A stretch of DNA of 64,000 nt from Aquimarina sediminis (GTDB lineage: Bacteria; Bacteroidota; Bacteroidia; Flavobacteriales; Flavobacteriaceae): NCBI RefSeq assembly GCF_002895435.1, contig NZ_POYJ01000001.1, positions 124,001 through 188,000 on the forward strand. Reading direction: 5' to 3'. Positions 1-9,509 of this stretch are shown in pieces (within the stretch, counting starts at the first letter, position 1; each line of letters starts with the position of its first letter). The position numbers and the translations under genes were made by a program. Below the pieces are notes generated by a model. It saw nothing but the letters and a program-made list of their open reading frames with translations. It was not told where the DNA came from and searched no databases.

Positions 1-5
1 AATGC

Positions 6-449
6 ATGAAAAAGTTAATTCCACCAATTTTATTCCTGATCTGTATAGCTGCTATGATATTTATTAAAAACCTAATTATTATTCAGGAAATAATCCCAAG
101 ACCTTTTAATTATATTGGAATACTGTTTATCCTTACTGGTTTGATTATGACAATAAAAGTCAGAAAGCAATTTGATAAATCCCATACAGAAATACATACC
201 TTTAAAAAACCAAGAAAACTGATAACAAATGGACTTTTTAAGGTTAGTAGAAACCCAATCTATCTAGGCTTTACGATAAGTCTACTCGGAGTTTGGGTGT
301 TTTTAGGAACACTTCTACCCGTCGTTGGGTTTCTGTTTTTTATCTTGGTTACGAATAATTATTATATTCCCTTCGAAGAAGATTCAATGGAAAGAATATT
401 TGGAACTGAATATAAAAATTATAAATCGAAAGTGAGACGGTGGATATAA
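6..449 (+). CDS. Isoprenylcysteine carboxyl methyltransferase-like membrane protein
   Basis: A 147-residue, largely hydrophobic protein with membrane segments at about residues 5-27, 35-50 and 87-117. The motif SRNPIYLGF (about 81-89) and the C-terminal pattern FEEDSMERIFGTEY...VRRWI match the small ICMT/PEMT-like methyltransferases, where these elements bind S-adenosylmethionine at the membrane face. The substrate cannot be told; bacterial members are rarely characterised. The ATG at position 6 gives a complete protein of usual length for the short form of the family. No gene was assigned between its stop and the convergent GNAT gene. Confidence 0.75.
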   Translation: MKKLIPPILFLICIAAMIFIKNLIIIQEIIPRPFNYIGILFILTGLIMTIKVRKQFDKSHTEIHTFKKPRKLITNGLFKVSRNPIYLGFTISLLGVWVFLGTLLPVVGFLFFILVTNNYYIPFEEDSMERIFGTEYKNYKSKVRRWI

Positions 450-562
450 AATTGCCATCAACACTGGTAGCCGCTGTACATGTCCGTAAAAAACGTGAGA
501 AAACCAATGATCTGGATTTTAAATCCAGATTTTCTAAGCTATGTGGTTATCCAAAGAAAAAA

Positions 563-1681
563 CTAAATACTTTTTCTATACGTTCTACGCATTTTATGTT
601 GTTCATGTTCATAGCCGTTCCATAAAGCTTGAATAGCTTTGTTTTCCTCTAACTCCGGGTTGGTTTCTACAGTTTCGATACCATTGCGTAAAAAGGCTTC
701 ATTCATTTCTTTAAAGATAAGAGCTGTTACACCTTTATTTTGGTATTCAGGATCTACTCCTATAAGATAGAAAGCAGCAGTGTCATTTCTGCGTTGCGCC
801 TTTAAAATATGTAAAAAACGAAGAGGGTATACTTTACCATTCATTTTCTTTAGTGCTTTAGAAAAAGAAGGCATAACGATTGAGAAAGCTATAAGCTTGC
901 CTGTTTTATCAGCTATGCAAGTAATGTATTCAGGATTTAGATAGGGTAAGTATTTTTTCTTATACATATCTATCTGATACTGCTGTATAGGGACAAAAGT
1001 TTGTAAGCTACTATATGTTTTGTTTAGTAGATCAAACATGTCATCTGCGTATTGTAGTATTTCTTTACTTTTATTAAACTTAAGGAGTTTGAGTTGATAT
1101 CGTTCTTTGATTACCTTGGCGAATTTGATTACCTTTTCTTTTGTCTCTTTAGGTACTTTAATTTTGTACTCTACCCAGGTAGCGGCAGGTTCAAAATTAA
1201 GTTGTTCCATATGCTTTGAATAATAGGGGTAATTATACCATGTGATCATTGTGTTTAATTCTTCAAACCCTTTGATTAGAATACCGGCTTTATCCATATT
1301 TGAAAACCCAACAGGACCTTCTATATACTCTAATGAGTGTTGAGACCCATATTCGGCTACCTTTTGCAAGAGAGCTTTAGTTACTTCAATATCATCGATA
1401 ACATCAAACCATCCAAAGCGTACTTTTGGTTTTTTTTGTTCATTTACCTCAATCCAATTTATAATTGCTGCAATCCTTCCTACTATGGTTTTTCCTTTGT
1501 AAGCTAAGAAATACTTAGCATCAGCATTTCTGAAAACAGGATTTTTTTGAGGATCCATTACGTCTACTTCTTCTTTGATAATAGACGGCACGTAATATGG
1601 GGAGTCTTTATATAACTCAAAAGGAAATTTAACAAATGTGGTCAAATCTCCTTTTGAAGTAATTTCTTTAATCGTAATCAT
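563..1681 (-). CDS. GNAT-fold N-acetyltransferase-like protein
   Basis: A 372-residue cytoplasmic protein. The C-terminal half has a GNAT acetyl-CoA-binding signature: a beta strand AAFYLIGVDPEY followed by the pyrophosphate loop QNKGVTALIF (about 300-322). The N-terminal half (FELYKDSPYYVPSI, then a glycine-rich stretch with EGPVGFSNMDKAG) belongs to a long conserved family common in Bacteroidota. I recall members labelled GTP cyclohydrolase in databases, but nothing here resembles that enzyme. Substrate unknown. The ATG is followed directly by a normal beta strand, so the start is accepted. Confidence 0.7.
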   Translation of the reverse strand: MITIKEITSKGDLTTFVKFPFELYKDSPYYVPSIIKEEVDVMDPQKNPVFRNADAKYFLAYKGKTIVGRIAAIINWIEVNEQKKPKVRFGWFDVIDDIEVTKALLQKVAEYGSQHSLEYIEGPVGFSNMDKAGILIKGFEELNTMITWYNYPYYSKHMEQLNFEPAATWVEYKIKVPKETKEKVIKFAKVIKERYQLKLLKFNKSKEILQYADDMFDLLNKTYSSLQTFVPIQQYQIDMYKKKYLPYLNPEYITCIADKTGKLIAFSIVMPSFSKALKKMNGKVYPLRFLHILKAQRRNDTAAFYLIGVDPEYQNKGVTALIFKEMNEAFLRNGIETVETNPELEENKAIQALWNGYEHEQHKMRRTYRKSI

Positions 1682-1777
1682 ATATCATCTCTAATTCGCT
1701 ACAAATATATAATCCTTTTATTAAATATTATGATTGCTTACAAATAATAATACAATAGATTCTTTATTTTGTTATTG

Positions 1778-3460
1778 TTACTGATCTATCTGGTCTAGTT
1801 CTTTATCTATATCAGAGTCTTCATTGTTTTCCTTTTCTTCTTTGGCTTTACGTTTTTCTTCTTCCTTTTTTCTTTTCTTTTCTTCTTTTTGACGCTTTTT
1901 CTCCTCTTTCTTCCTTCTTTTTTCCTCTTCTTTTTTATTCTTTTCTTGTTCTTTTTGATATTTTTCGTACTCAGCGTCTACATCTTCTTCTTGTTCTTTT
2001 TCTTTTTCTTCTTGTTTTTCTTCTTGTTTTTCTTCCTGCTCTTCTTTTTGTTCAAGGTCTAACTCTTTTTCCATTTTCTCCAACTCTTGTAGCTCTTTGT
2101 CGATATCTTGTAATTCTTGATCTACACCTTGTTCTTTTTCCATTTTATCAAGCTCGGCATCTATATCCTCAATCATTTTTTGCTTTTCCTTTTCTGCCTG
2201 TATCGCTGCTTTTTCTGCTTTTCTAGCTTCTTTTGCTTCTCTTTTTAGGCGTCTAGCTTCTTCTTTTTTAAATTTCTTGCCTTCTTTTTTAGCTATCTTT
2301 TCATTTTCGATACGTTCACGTTCTAATCGTTCGGCAGTTCTTCTTTCATCAAGATCTTTTTCGATATTCTCCCTTAGGCTATCATCTTCAAAATCATTAA
2401 TAAAAGGTGTTTTTTCTAATTTAATACTATCATTTTCAATTTCTTCTCCTTCTTCTAACTCTTCTAATTCTCCGTCAATATTTTCTTCTCCATCTTCGGT
2501 ATCTATTTCAGGTTTTTCTTCTTCTTCTTTAACACCTCCTTCTAAACCCGGTTGTTCGATAATTTCATCTTTGGTATGCCAATCAAATCTGTATGATGCT
2601 CCAAAGCTAACGGTGAAAATTGAAGGTGTGTCTTTAAAATTAAAAGCAATATTTGCATCAAACTGAAGGTCCTTATCATAGAGATATGCACCTCCCATTC
2701 TTAATATATTATCGCTGTAAAAATCACTTTTTTGCCCTTGATATTCTCCAAAAGCAGCCCATTTTTCATTAATTGTATGAGTAGAAGTGATGATCCAACC
2801 AATGATAGGATCATCTGTGGTAACTTTGTCAATTATTAAATTGGTCACTAATACCCAATCCCCATTTAGGCTTGTAGACCAGTTATTTTGTGTCATTAAA
2901 ACAATTTTTGGGCTAAAAGTATCATCATTAGGAGCAGTAAAAGGATTGTCTGCAGAAACAAAATTGGCACCCAGATAAGCAGAAACTGCAGGGATAAGGC
3001 TTTTCCATTTAAATTTATGACGTTCTTTCCAACTTTTTAATTCATCATAATTGATAGAATCCTTTTTTGGCTTTTTATATGGATCATAAATTAGATATTT
3101 TGCTCCAAATGTATTTGCTTCAAAATTGCTTCTTTTTATTTTTTCTTCGTTAGCACCAATAGTTTGCTTAACTCCATCTGCTCTAAATGTTCCGTTTATT
3201 CTAAGCTCTAATTGTTCAATTAATAGACCATATCTCACTGCATAATCAATTTTGAAAACATTGGTCTTAGTATTCAGGATTTTATGTTTTTCTTTACCCA
3301 AGCCAAAGCCTCCTTCTAATTGTAATACATTATTACCAACAGAGAAGGCGCCCTGAGAGGTTCCAGGTCTATTCGTATTGATTTTCTCTGTGTATTGTGC
3401 AGAAACTGCTAAACAGGATAAAAACATGCTAGCTATTAACAGAAGAAACTTAGGGCTCAT
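1778..3460 (-). CDS. Outer-membrane beta-barrel protein with a 250-residue charged helical tail
   Basis: The start is placed at the ATG ending at 3460 because it begins a clean signal peptide (MSPKFLLLIASMFLSCLAVSAQ) followed by TEKINTNRPGTSQGAFSVG, typical of phenol-degradation-type or transporter-like outer-membrane barrels. An in-frame ATG at 3604 would add 48 residues without a signal sequence and would run past the divergent DUF4834 start. Residues about 23-310 have alternating beta-strand character ending in FGASYRFDW, a barrel-like terminal strand. The remaining ~250 residues are almost entirely E, K, D, R and Q and should form a long charged helix or coiled coil, unusual after a barrel. 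Function unknown. Confidence 0.7.
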   Translation of the reverse strand: MSPKFLLLIASMFLSCLAVSAQYTEKINTNRPGTSQGAFSVGNNVLQLEGGFGLGKEKHKILNTKTNVFKIDYAVRYGLLIEQLELRINGTFRADGVKQTIGANEEKIKRSNFEANTFGAKYLIYDPYKKPKKDSINYDELKSWKERHKFKWKSLIPAVSAYLGANFVSADNPFTAPNDDTFSPKIVLMTQNNWSTSLNGDWVLVTNLIIDKVTTDDPIIGWIITSTHTINEKWAAFGEYQGQKSDFYSDNILRMGGAYLYDKDLQFDANIAFNFKDTPSIFTVSFGASYRFDWHTKDEIIEQPGLEGGVKEEEEKPEIDTEDGEENIDGELEELEEGEEIENDSIKLEKTPFINDFEDDSLRENIEKDLDERRTAERLERERIENEKIAKKEGKKFKKEEARRLKREAKEARKAEKAAIQAEKEKQKMIEDIDAELDKMEKEQGVDQELQDIDKELQELEKMEKELDLEQKEEQEEKQEEKQEEKEKEQEEDVDAEYEKYQKEQEKNKKEEEKRRKKEEKKRQKEEKKRKKEEEKRKAKEEKENNEDSDIDKELDQIDQ

Positions 3461-3560
3461 ATTCAATAGATTTGGTTCAAATATAGCAGATTTTATCATT
3501 TTTTTAGGATTGTCTACCTGTAATTGTATACAGAGTTCATTATTTTTGAAAAAAAATAAT

Positions 3561-3830
3561 ATGCAAGAAGCATCACTGCAAGGGGTACTGAAGATAATTC
3601 TCATTATAATCTTAATATATTATGTATTTAAAGTATTAACGCGTTTATTTGGTCCTCTATTGTTTAAGTATGTTACAAAGAAAGCTGGAGAAAAATTTGA
3701 GCAGCAGTTTAATCAATATCAGCAAACTAGTCCATCTACAAAAGGAGAAACTACTATTGAAAAAGGACCGAAAAAAAAATCTTCTAATAAAGATGTTGGA
3801 GAATATATCGATTATGAGGAAATTGATTAA
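3561..3830 (+). CDS. DUF4834 family small membrane protein
   Basis: An 89-residue protein beginning MQEASLQGVLKIILIIILI, with one membrane helix (about 8-27), a basic amphipathic stretch and the conserved C-terminal signature VGEYIDYEEID that marks DUF4834 in Flavobacteriia. The frame is open further upstream, but the family start matches the ATG at 3561 and earlier codons would overlap the divergent outer-membrane gene. It lies 32 bp upstream of the YfhO gene, so the two are probably co-transcribed. Biochemical role unknown. Confidence 0.8.
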   Translation: MQEASLQGVLKIILIIILIYYVFKVLTRLFGPLLFKYVTKKAGEKFEQQFNQYQQTSPSTKGETTIEKGPKKKSSNKDVGEYIDYEEID

Positions 3831-3862
3831 TTTGGCGCTTCAATAGTAAACTCACACACATC

Positions 3863-6310
3863 ATGTCTTTCATAAAAAGATTCTTACCCCATATTTTTGT
3901 TGTCTTAGGTTTTATCATCGTTTCTTTAGTCTATTTTAATCCTGTTTTGAGTGGGAAGAAAATGAGACAGGGTGATATTGTTCAATATACCGGAATGGCA
4001 CGACAACAAACTGATTTTAGGAATCAAACAGGAGAAGAGCCTTATTGGGCAGATAATGCATTTGGAGGAATGCCTACGTACCAGTTAGGAGCACAGTATC
4101 CTCATAGCTATATTAAGAAGTTGGATAGGTTAATTAGGTTTTTACCTAGACCGGCTGATTACTTGTTTTTATATTTTGTTGGTTTCTATATTTTACTACT
4201 AGTATTAAGAGTGGATTACAAACTTGCTTTTTTGGGCAGTTTGGCTTTTGGATTTTCGACATATTTTATAATTATAATTGGTGTGGGACATAATGCCAAG
4301 GCTCATGCTATTGGTTACATGCCTTTAGTTTTGAGTGGTATAATACTTACCTTTAGAAAAAAATATATTTGGGGGTTTCTGTTATTGGCTATATCCATGG
4401 CTTTAGAGATAGCAGCAAATCACTTTCAAATGACTTACTATTTATTTTTGTTAGTACTGGTATTGGGAGTTTCTTACTTAGTAGATGCATATCGGAAAAA
4501 GGAAATACCAAGTTATTTTAAGTCTATTGGAGTAATGATGGTAGCAGTATTATTTTCTATACTGCTTAATGCTACTAGTCTTTTGGCAACAAAAGAATAC
4601 ACACAATTTAGTACAAGGGGGGATACAGGTCTTACGATTCAATCCGATGGAAAAGAAAAGAAAAGCTCTGGATTAGATTTTGATTATATAACTCAGTATA
4701 GTTATGGTAAATTAGAGAGTTTTAATCTTTTTATCCCTCGTTTTATGGGAGGAGCGTCTTATGAAAATTTGGGTACAGATTCTAATGTTTATAAGGAATT
4801 ACTTAGACTAGGAGTGTCTCCATCACAAGCAAAGTCATATACAGAACATGTGCAAACTTATTGGGGTGATCAACCAATTGTTGGGGCACCAGCATATATA
4901 GGTGCAACTGTATTGTTTTTATTTGTATTTGCATTGTTTTTGGTAAAAGGTAGATTGAAATGGTGGATTGTAGGAGGATCAATTTTGGCATTGTTATTAT
5001 CCTGGGGGCATAATTTTAGCTTTCTAACCGAATTCTTTATCAACTTTTTTCCATTGTATAACAAGTTTAGGGCGGTGTCTTCTATACAAGTAATTATTGA
5101 ATTATGCGTTCCTGTTTTGGCTATAATTGGAATCCATAAATTATTAAATGATTCTGTTATCCATGAAACAAAGATTAAAGCATTAAAGTACACAACAGCA
5201 ATAGTAGGAGGAATAGCACTACTCTTTTTGTTGTTTAAATCTACTTTGTTTAATTTTAGTGGATTAGGTGATAGCATGCTCCTTGAGCAAGGTGGTCCAG
5301 ATTATTTGAGGGCTATAAAAGAGGATAGAAAAGAGATATTTACTATCGATACTATACGTTCTTTAGTTTTAGTACTGCTAATAGCTTCAGGATGTTGGTT
5401 TTATTTAAAAGGAAAATTAAAAGAAAATCTACTTTTGGTAGGGTTGGGAGCGTTAATTGTTTTTGATCTGGTATTAGTAGATTGGAAATATGTTAATAAT
5501 AGTAATTTTGTTTCATCAAGAGAGTTTAATAAACCTTTTATAGCGAATGAAGCGGATAAAGAAATTTTTAAGGATAAGGGACATTTTAGGGTATTTGATT
5601 TAACGGCAAATCCTTTTAATTCGGGTAGAGCTTCTTATTTTCATAATGCATTAGGCGGGTATCACGCTGCTAAACCTGGAAGAATACAAGATTTATTTGA
5701 GTTCTATCTAGCAAAGAATGACGTCGAGGTGATGAATATGTTTAATATAAAATATATTATCACACAAGATAAAGAAGGTGTCAAAGCTCTTACGAATCCT
5801 TATGCTAATGGAAATGCGTGGTTTGTTTCGACAATCAAACAAGTGGATTCTGCAAACGACGAAATTTTGGCTTTAAAAGATTTAGATATCAAAACAGAAG
5901 CTATTATCAATTCTAAATTTAAAGAGGAATTTCCTAAAACTAAATATTCGACTGATTCTTTGTCTTATATTACTTTAATAGATCACAAACCAAATCATTT
6001 GGTGTACGAATCGAATTCTAAGGAAGATGGTTTTGCCGTTTTTTCTGAGGTGTACTATCCTGGTTGGCAAGCATTAATTGATGGGAAACCTATGAGTCAT
6101 GCTCAGGTGAATTATATTTTGAGAGGAATGCCTATTTCTGCAGGGAAACATAAAATTGAATTTAGATTCGAACCTCAAGTTATAAAAACAGGAAGTGTAA
6201 TTACCCTTACTAGTTCGATCATTTTTATGTTAATATTGATTGGTGGGATATATTTTCAATATAAAAAGACTGGGAGTATACTTCCTTTGACACAAGAGGA
6301 GGATAAGTAA
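3863..6310 (+). CDS. YfhO family integral membrane protein (GT-C-like)
   Basis: An 815-residue polytopic membrane protein with about a dozen hydrophobic segments and a soluble C-terminal domain (about 520-780) before a last membrane helix. The N-terminus has the family elements RQGDIVQYTGM and YWADNAFGGMPTYQ, an acidic loop after the first helix as in GT-C glycosyltransferases. YPGWQALIDGKP near residue 730 is the conserved YfhO C-terminal motif. In Firmicutes, YfhO is implicated in glycosylating cell-surface polymers; here a role in exported glycans or lipoproteins is inferred. The gene sits between DUF4834 and a glycosyltransferase 7 bp downstream, forming a probable three-gene operon. Confidence 0.85.
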   Translation: MSFIKRFLPHIFVVLGFIIVSLVYFNPVLSGKKMRQGDIVQYTGMARQQTDFRNQTGEEPYWADNAFGGMPTYQLGAQYPHSYIKKLDRLIRFLPRPADYLFLYFVGFYILLLVLRVDYKLAFLGSLAFGFSTYFIIIIGVGHNAKAHAIGYMPLVLSGIILTFRKKYIWGFLLLAISMALEIAANHFQMTYYLFLLVLVLGVSYLVDAYRKKEIPSYFKSIGVMMVAVLFSILLNATSLLATKEYTQFSTRGDTGLTIQSDGKEKKSSGLDFDYITQYSYGKLESFNLFIPRFMGGASYENLGTDSNVYKELLRLGVSPSQAKSYTEHVQTYWGDQPIVGAPAYIGATVLFLFVFALFLVKGRLKWWIVGGSILALLLSWGHNFSFLTEFFINFFPLYNKFRAVSSIQVIIELCVPVLAIIGIHKLLNDSVIHETKIKALKYTTAIVGGIALLFLLFKSTLFNFSGLGDSMLLEQGGPDYLRAIKEDRKEIFTIDTIRSLVLVLLIASGCWFYLKGKLKENLLLVGLGALIVFDLVLVDWKYVNNSNFVSSREFNKPFIANEADKEIFKDKGHFRVFDLTANPFNSGRASYFHNALGGYHAAKPGRIQDLFEFYLAKNDVEVMNMFNIKYIITQDKEGVKALTNPYANGNAWFVSTIKQVDSANDEILALKDLDIKTEAIINSKFKEEFPKTKYSTDSLSYITLIDHKPNHLVYESNSKEDGFAVFSEVYYPGWQALIDGKPMSHAQVNYILRGMPISAGKHKIEFRFEPQVIKTGSVITLTSSIIFMLILIGGIYFQYKKTGSILPLTQEEDK

Positions 6311-6317
6311 AAATATT

Positions 6318-7598
6318 GTGAAAGCCTTAATTATAACATATTATTGGCCACCAGCCGGAGGTCCGGGAGTACAACGATGGCTTAAGTTTGTAAAATACTT
6401 TAGGGATTTTGGTATTGAGCCAGTGGTTTATATTCCTGAGAATCCTACATATCCAATTGAAGATAGTTCTTTGTCTTCTGAAATTCCGGAGGGGATAGAG
6501 GTGTTATCGAGTCCTATTTTTGAACCTTATCAATTTGCACAGTTTTTTTCTAAAAAAGAGACAAAAACTATTAGTAAGGGAATCATTACAAATCGTAAAA
6601 AGCAATCTTTTATACAAAAACTATTGTTATACATACGGGGGAATTTTTTTATTCCTGATGCTCGGAAGTTTTGGGTAGCCCCTTCGGTTAAATATCTAAA
6701 AAAGTACCTATTAGAAAACAAAATTGATGTAATAATCACTACAGGTCCCCCTCATAGCGTACACTTGATAGGAAAAGAATTGAAAAATCAACTTGATGTG
6801 AAATGGTTGGCAGATTTTAGGGATCCTTGGACTACTATTGGCTATCACAATAAATTAAAACTTACAAAACGATCAATACGAAAACATAAATTATTAGAGA
6901 AAGAAGTGTTGAATACTGCCGACCATATTGTTGTTACAAGTTTTACCACTCAAAAGGAGTTTACCAATATTACCAAGACTCCAATTTCTGTAATAACCAA
7001 TGGATATGATACAGAAACTCTTTCTAAAGTAGTTTTGGATACTAAATTTACAATTTCGCATATCGGATCTTTGTTATCAGGCAGGGATCCAAAATATCTT
7101 TGGAAAGCGTTGTATGATCTGACAAAGGAAAATGAAGAGTTTTCGGAGATGTTTCAGTTACAATTGGTCGGTGCAGTTAGTGCCGATGTTTTATCTTCAA
7201 TAAAAGAAGCAGGATTATCAGATTTCTTAATAACAAAAGAGTATGTTCCTCATATAGAAGCAATATCAATCCAAAGAAATGCTCAGGTTTTATTATTAAT
7301 CGAAATAGATAGTAAGCAAACTCGATGTATTATTCCTGGAAAATTATTTGAGTATATGGTATCGAGAAGACCTATTCTGGCAATTGGACCAGAAGGTGCT
7401 GATGTATCAAAGTTAATTACAGAAACAAATTCGGGGTGCTTTTTTGAATATCAGGAATATGATAAAATAAAAACACAAATACTTCAATATTTTACCCAGT
7501 TTCAAAACGGAGAATTAGCTTCTCACGTTATTGGAGTAGGAAAATATAGTAGAAAAGAACTGACCAAAACTCTATCAGGACTTCTAAAAGCTCTATAG
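6318..7598 (+). CDS. Family 4 glycosyltransferase (GT-B fold)
   Basis: A 426-residue cytosolic glycosyltransferase. The N-terminus KALIITYYWPPAGGPGVQR is the glycine-rich acceptor-side loop typical of flavobacterial GT4 enzymes; WLADFRDPWT (about 162-171) is a second family marker; the C-terminal half has the donor-side region with PGKLFEYMVSRRPILAIGPEGAD (split here only to name it: PGKLFEY, then RPILAIGP). It starts with GTG at 6318, only 7 bp after the YfhO stop, and no better ATG lies nearby. Translational coupling with YfhO suggests they act on the same cell-surface glycan. Sugar specificity is unknown. Confidence 0.85.
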   Translation: MKALIITYYWPPAGGPGVQRWLKFVKYFRDFGIEPVVYIPENPTYPIEDSSLSSEIPEGIEVLSSPIFEPYQFAQFFSKKETKTISKGIITNRKKQSFIQKLLLYIRGNFFIPDARKFWVAPSVKYLKKYLLENKIDVIITTGPPHSVHLIGKELKNQLDVKWLADFRDPWTTIGYHNKLKLTKRSIRKHKLLEKEVLNTADHIVVTSFTTQKEFTNITKTPISVITNGYDTETLSKVVLDTKFTISHIGSLLSGRDPKYLWKALYDLTKENEEFSEMFQLQLVGAVSADVLSSIKEAGLSDFLITKEYVPHIEAISIQRNAQVLLLIEIDSKQTRCIIPGKLFEYMVSRRPILAIGPEGADVSKLITETNSGCFFEYQEYDKIKTQILQYFTQFQNGELASHVIGVGKYSRKELTKTLSGLLKAL

Positions 7599-7906
7599 AT
7601 ATAGAAAACCAAAGTTTATTCCTTTTTCATTTTTCATGGTTTATGGCATTTTACATTTAACTCTAAAAATGTAATAGTTCAATAATGCATTATTTTTTTG
7701 TAAAAGATATAGTGTTGATATCAAATATCAAGTAAAGTGCAGCGTATATCAAACAAGATACAGCGAATAAAAAGAACTCTCTTTCCTTACAGAACCTCTT
7801 GTTATGTTTGTTTTAAAATTTAAACAAATTAGAATAAAAACCATGAATTCTCTACGCTTTTTGAATAAGAAAATCCAAGAGCGCGCTTCAAAAAAAATAA
7901 TGCAAA
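7599..7906. other. Intergenic region, 308 bp
   Basis: AT-rich and non-coding as far as I can see. A 28-codon frame starting with ATG at 7843 overlaps the next gene and looks fortuitous. There is no convincing terminator or consensus promoter. Confidence 0.5.
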
Positions 7907-9394
7907 ATGATGAAACTAAAACAAATTAAAGGAGATATAACGATCTTGTTACTGATGATTATATTAAGTGTTGGATGTAATAATGATGATGATATTCAGC
8001 CTACGGTAAGCCCAGATGAACCTCCTGTAGTTAATACAGCTCCAGAAATCAATGCTCAAACATTTACCGTAAAAGAAGATATCACGGATGATGTATTAAT
8101 TGGTAAGGTGGTAGCTACAGATGTAGAGAATGACCCACTTACTTTTGTACTGACTAAAAATAACAATGACCTTTTTGAGATGACCAAAACTGGAGAGTTG
8201 AGTTTGGTAGCTGATAAAAAATTGGATTTTGAAACTACAACTACTTATACAATAACCGTAGAGGTTTCTGATGGAACACTTAAAGCTAGTGTGGATATTA
8301 CAATAAGCGTTGAGGATGTTATAGAAGCCTTTATTACCCGCTGGAAGACCACAACGCCCTATGAAATAGTTACTATTGGACTAAACAAGGATATTACCTA
8401 TGGCTTTACAATAGATTGGGGCGATGGTACTGTCGAAAAGAACCAAACTACTACAGCAAGCCATTCTTATGCAACTGTTGGGACACATAAAGTTGCTATA
8501 TCCGGAGTATTTCCAATGTTTAGGATTACTGAAGGAGCAAACGTACTTGAGTCAATAGAGCAGTGGGGAGATAATACATGGGAATCTTTTGATGGGGCTT
8601 TTGCAGGTTGTGTAAACATGACTTATAATGCTGTAGACATACCAAACCTGTCAAAAGTTACAAACATGTCTGATATGTTTTCTGGTTGTGCTAAGTTTAA
8701 TGCAGATCTCAATAATTGGGACGTAAGTACAGTTACTAATATGCATCAAATGTTTTCTAATTGTACTAGCTTTACTATAGGCCTTAATGGTTGGGATGTT
8801 AGTAATGTTATGGATATGGAGAGCATGTTTTACAGAGCTACTTCATTTAATGGAGATGTAAGCAAGTGGAGTGTTGCTAAAGTTACAAGTATGTTGGGAA
8901 TGTTTTATGGCGCCACTGCTTTTAATGGAGATCTTAGTTCATGGGATGTAAGTAGTGTTGAAAAAATGGATTATATGTTTATTGGAGCTTCTTCTTTTAA
9001 TGGAGATCTTAGTACATGGGATACGAGTAATGTTACAAGTGTATCTAGTATGTTTTCTGGTTGTGGTAAGTTTAATGCGGATCTTAGTAAATGGGATGTG
9101 AGTAAAGTTACCAATATGAGATCAATGTTTTTTGGAGCTATTTCTTTTGATAGTGATATAAGTGATTGGGATATACAAAATGTAACAACAATGGATGGGA
9201 TGCTAGATAATACGAATCTGTCGACAACACATTATGATGCTTTACTCGTAAAATGGTCGGCTTTACCAAATTTAGAATCAAATGTAACCTTTGGGGTAGA
9301 GGGGTTAGTTTATTGTAATGCCTATACCGAGAGAATTAATTTGACCGATGGTAAACGATGGAGAATTGTTGGTGATATTAGTTGCCCTAGGTAA
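7907..9394 (+). CDS. BspA-like (DUF285) surface lipoprotein with cadherin-like domain
   Basis: A 495-residue lipoprotein with lipobox LSVGC (Cys 24) and an acidic NNDDD sequence after it. Residues about 45-140 form a cadherin-like domain (DVENDPLTFVL, LDFETTTTYTITVEVSDG). Residues about 150-200 contain a PKD-like strand pattern (IDWGDGTV...HSYATVGTHKV). From about 215 to 440 there are tandem BspA/DUF285 repeats of about 24 residues, with the recurring core FNGDLSxWDVSxVTxMxxMF. Such proteins are exported adhesion or matrix proteins. No T9SS C-terminal domain is evident, so anchoring is by lipid. Two start codons (ATGATG) are adjacent. A strong terminator follows. Confidence 0.88.
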   Translation: MMKLKQIKGDITILLLMIILSVGCNNDDDIQPTVSPDEPPVVNTAPEINAQTFTVKEDITDDVLIGKVVATDVENDPLTFVLTKNNNDLFEMTKTGELSLVADKKLDFETTTTYTITVEVSDGTLKASVDITISVEDVIEAFITRWKTTTPYEIVTIGLNKDITYGFTIDWGDGTVEKNQTTTASHSYATVGTHKVAISGVFPMFRITEGANVLESIEQWGDNTWESFDGAFAGCVNMTYNAVDIPNLSKVTNMSDMFSGCAKFNADLNNWDVSTVTNMHQMFSNCTSFTIGLNGWDVSNVMDMESMFYRATSFNGDVSKWSVAKVTSMLGMFYGATAFNGDLSSWDVSSVEKMDYMFIGASSFNGDLSTWDTSNVTSVSSMFSGCGKFNADLSKWDVSKVTNMRSMFFGAISFDSDISDWDIQNVTTMDGMLDNTNLSTTHYDALLVKWSALPNLESNVTFGVEGLVYCNAYTERINLTDGKRWRIVGDISCPR

Positions 9395-9416
9395 AGTTAA
9401 TCTTTAATAATCATTT

Positions 9417-9442
9417 AAAAAGAGACTATTTAGTCTCTTTTT
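9417..9442 (+). terminator. Rho-independent terminator after the BspA-like gene
   Basis: Perfect 12-bp arms AAAAAGAGACTA and TAGTCTCTTTTT with a 2-nt loop, 23 bp after the stop codon at 9394. Confidence 0.9.
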
Positions 9443-9446
9443 ATGT

Positions 9447-9474
9447 TTTGATAGCTCTGTATTTTGTACTTTTG
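9447..9474 (+). promoter_or_regulatory. Bacteroidota-type promoter for the flippase gene
   Basis: TTTG at 9447-9450 and TACTTTTG at 9467-9474 with a 16-nt spacer, close to the TTTG-N17-TAnnTTTG consensus. It lies just after the preceding terminator and 35 bp before the flippase ATG. Confidence 0.6.
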
Positions 9475-9509
9475 AAATTTGAAATTAAAAACCCTGATGA
9501 AGTCTAAGT

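Noticed and set aside
440-625. Short plus-strand open frame after the first gene
   Set aside because: It overlaps the convergent GNAT gene and has no protein-like features.
2277-2978. Plus-strand open frames opposite the charged tail of the outer-membrane protein
   Set aside because: Serine-rich antisense translation of E/K-rich codons; no start context or domain.
7843-7929. 28-codon open frame upstream of the BspA-like gene
   Set aside because: Overlaps the signal-peptide codons of the real gene in another frame and has no supporting features.
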